Below are positions 15,629 through 16,702 of a DNA stretch of 16,702 nt, one piece after another. This DNA comes from Bacteroidota bacterium. Lineage in GTDB: Bacteria > Spirochaetota > Spirochaetia > JABMQR01. Where the stretch lies: the NCBI GenBank assembly GCA_013202335.1, contig JABMQR010000133.1, positions 1 to 16,702 of the forward strand, read 5' to 3'. The notes under the pieces were generated by a model. That model was not told the origin of the DNA, ran no database searches, and saw only the letters and a list, made by a program, of their open reading frames with translations. The stretch's first letter is position 1; each line of letters starts with the position of its first letter. The position numbers were made by a program, and so were the translations under genes.

Positions 15629-15658
15629 CCACCAACGGGATTCTTCGTTGGTGGTTTT
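15629..15658 (+). terminator. Rho-independent terminator-like hairpin
   Basis: A perfect 9-bp stem, CCACCAACG and CGTTGGTGG, closes an eight-base loop (GGATTCTT) and is followed by TTTT. This is a good intrinsic terminator for the plus strand. It lies about 250 bases after the UroD-type gene, so it may end the catabolic operon or a transcript of the lost or inserted element in between. It has no T-run on the opposite side, so it should not stop the recombinase transcript. Confidence 0.7.
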
Positions 15659-15810
15659 CCTCATGAGGTATGGTTGTTGGATCGATTGGTGCTAGTTCCA
15701 GGATGTATGGGAAGTACTATTGTGCCCGTGGTGTTGCATAATTCATCCGGATACTTTTAAGCTTCAAATTAAGCGTGCCTTTCTCCCGTGGGTTATGGTG
15801 GACATAAGTT

Positions 15811-15840
15811 GGATTGGAAATCAAGTTTTGATTTCAATCC
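15811..15840. repeat. Imperfect inverted repeat over the recombinase stop codon
   Basis: The arms GGATTGGAAATCAA and TTGATTTCAATCC pair over a loop of about three bases, with one unpaired base. The repeat covers the last codons and stop of the minus-strand recombinase gene. There is no T-run after it on either strand, so a terminator role is doubtful; a recombinase-related site or chance are alternatives. Confidence 0.4.
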
Positions 15841-16702
15841 CATTCTTGAAAGTGAACTGCACATCCTCCTTGCTGTATACCGTGGCATAATCTGCTAGTG
15901 CATACCAGAGGTCATTTGAGAATTCAGTTACCAAACATTCTTGCTTGTTAAGAGTCCCCAAAAACATATCTGTTTTGGTTTTGCGATACTGAATATCCTG
16001 CATGACTTTTTCCACAGTCACCAGTTTCTCATTTATTTCGGTATAGCGTTTTGAAAGATGTTCAAACCGGGTGCTGTACTCATCTTGATCCATTGCCACC
16101 GATGCATTTTTGGCAGTGAGTTTTTCCATGAGACCAATAATATCAACACGTTCCTCTTTCAATCGAACCAACTCTGCAATTTGCTTCGAAGTGTCAAACA
16201 CCTCATCCTTGATTTCATCAAACCCTCTGATAATCCCCTTCTTATCCATAATGAGTTTGTTCAGTGCCCTAACGAATAGTTCTTTGAACTCTTTTTCTGA
16301 GAAGTTCGGAGTTGAGCACGTTTTGTCTTTATCCGCATATTTATCATTACATTGCCAAATGACCTTTCTGTATCGATCGTTGGAATGCCATACCTTAGAA
16401 CCAAAGATACCTCCACAAATCCCACATCGTACCCGTCCAGAAAGTATACTAGCACCCCTCCCGTTTCTACGATCCTGAAGTTCTTTTTGTACCAGATCAA
16501 ACACATCGCAGGATATAATAGCTTCATGGTTGTTCTGTACATAATACTGGGGAATCTCACCTGTATTCTCAACTGGGCGCTTGGCCAGGAAGTCTGCAGT
16601 ATAGAATTTCTGAAGCAGGGCATCTCCTTTGTATTTCTCATTACTAAGCATCCTTGAGATAGTTGTGGAATCCCATACTGATTTACCGGTAACCGTTCGG
16701 TA
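15821..16702 (-). CDS. Large serine recombinase, C-terminal part (runs off the window)
   Basis: C-terminal portion of a large serine recombinase that integrates and excises a mobile element. The open frame continues past the right edge without interruption (17 further codons, YRTVTGKSVWDSTTISR, precede the internal ATG at 16651), so the gene is partial only because the window ends; the catalytic resolvase domain should lie beyond. Visible parts in order: the Recombinase domain (LSNEKYKGDALLQKFYTADF and GEIPQYYVQNNHEAIIS), a zinc ribbon with CGICGG and two later cysteines (WQC and CSTPNF), and a charged coiled coil of about 100 residues, then a short tail. This resembles recombinases of conjugative transposons and integrated elements in Clostridia. 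Base composition is richer in GC than the operon. It reads toward the operon, so its 3' end faces the probable element boundary. Confidence 0.9.
   Translation of the reverse strand, partial: YRTVTGKSVWDSTTISRMLSNEKYKGDALLQKFYTADFLAKRPVENTGEIPQYYVQNNHEAIISCDVFDLVQKELQDRRNGRGASILSGRVRCGICGGIFGSKVWHSNDRYRKVIWQCNDKYADKDKTCSTPNFSEKEFKELFVRALNKLIMDKKGIIRGFDEIKDEVFDTSKQIAELVRLKEERVDIIGLMEKLTAKNASVAMDQDEYSTRFEHLSKRYTEINEKLVTVEKVMQDIQYRKTKTDMFLGTLNKQECLVTEFSNDLWYALADYATVYSKEDVQFTFKNGIEIKT

Larger units (their letters stand above)
15379..15820. other. Gene-free region, probable junction with a mobile element
   Basis: About 440 bases lie between the last catabolic gene and the recombinase gene, with no coding frame that I can support. 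From about 15400 the base composition becomes visibly richer in G and C than the operon. The stretch holds small structured segments near 15435-15478, a terminator-like hairpin at 15629-15658 and two frames of 13 and 23 codons (15547-15588 and 15670-15741) without known relatives. Large serine recombinase genes commonly end close to one end of their element, so the element boundary and its attachment site are likely to fall in this interval. No terminal repeat is visible because the other end is outside the window. Confidence 0.55.

Noticed and set aside
15547..15741. Frames of 13 and 23 codons in the gene-free region
   Set aside because: Too short, no supporting ribosome site and no recognised relatives.
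16058..16657. Plus-strand and alternative-frame open frames opposite the recombinase
   Set aside because: They are shadows of the recombinase gene, which has clear domain motifs in its own frame.
1..16702. CRISPR array, tRNA, rRNA or complete insertion sequence
   Set aside because: No regularly spaced repeats, no cloverleaf or rRNA sequence and no transposase with terminal repeats were seen.

Overview
The window is AT-rich bacterial DNA. Almost all of it is one plus-strand block devoted to uptake, sensing and breakdown of a sugar or sugar-like compound. The solute-binding protein has a plain cleavable signal peptide without a lipobox cysteine, which suggests a diderm anaerobe. A spirochaete (Treponema/Sphaerochaeta-like) is my best guess and a clostridial relative is possible; this is inference and weak. 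The minus-strand recombinase at the right end resembles those of Firmicutes mobile elements.

Layout. 1-232: upstream leader without a clear promoter. 233-5354: complete CUT2-type (Rbs/Lsr/Rha-like) ABC importer, with a double-domain ATPase, two permeases and a periplasmic binding protein, followed by an RbsD/FucU-type mutarotase. A strong hairpin lies after the mutarotase gene. 5436-8345: a two-component pair, made of a soluble PocR-domain histidine kinase and a YesN-type response regulator with an AraC DNA-binding domain. 8451-15378: a tightly spaced catabolic block with 2-oxoacid/acetoin dehydrogenase-type E1 alpha and E1 beta, a Gfo/Idh/MocA oxidoreductase, a 79-residue free-standing lipoyl domain, a two-gene transketolase (C-terminal half first), a small D-lyxose-isomerase-type cupin and a UroD-superfamily protein. 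15379-15820: no gene; small RNA-like hairpins, a good terminator and a probable mobile-element boundary. 15821 to the window end: the C-terminal part of a large serine recombinase, minus strand, running off the edge.

How the genes may work together. The importer brings in a monosaccharide, the mutarotase speeds anomer exchange, and the PocR kinase/AraC regulator senses a metabolite in the cytosol and switches on the block. Sugar isomerase plus dehydrogenase would reshape the substrate, and the split transketolase would move a two-carbon unit. The E1 alpha/beta pair could oxidise a 2-oxo or alpha-hydroxyketone product onto the small lipoyl protein. The unusual point is what is absent: no E2 acyltransferase, no E3 dihydrolipoamide dehydrogenase and no sugar kinase. 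The set therefore looks like a specialised route with two separate ThDP enzymes and a mobile lipoyl carrier. The substrate cannot be read from the sequence.
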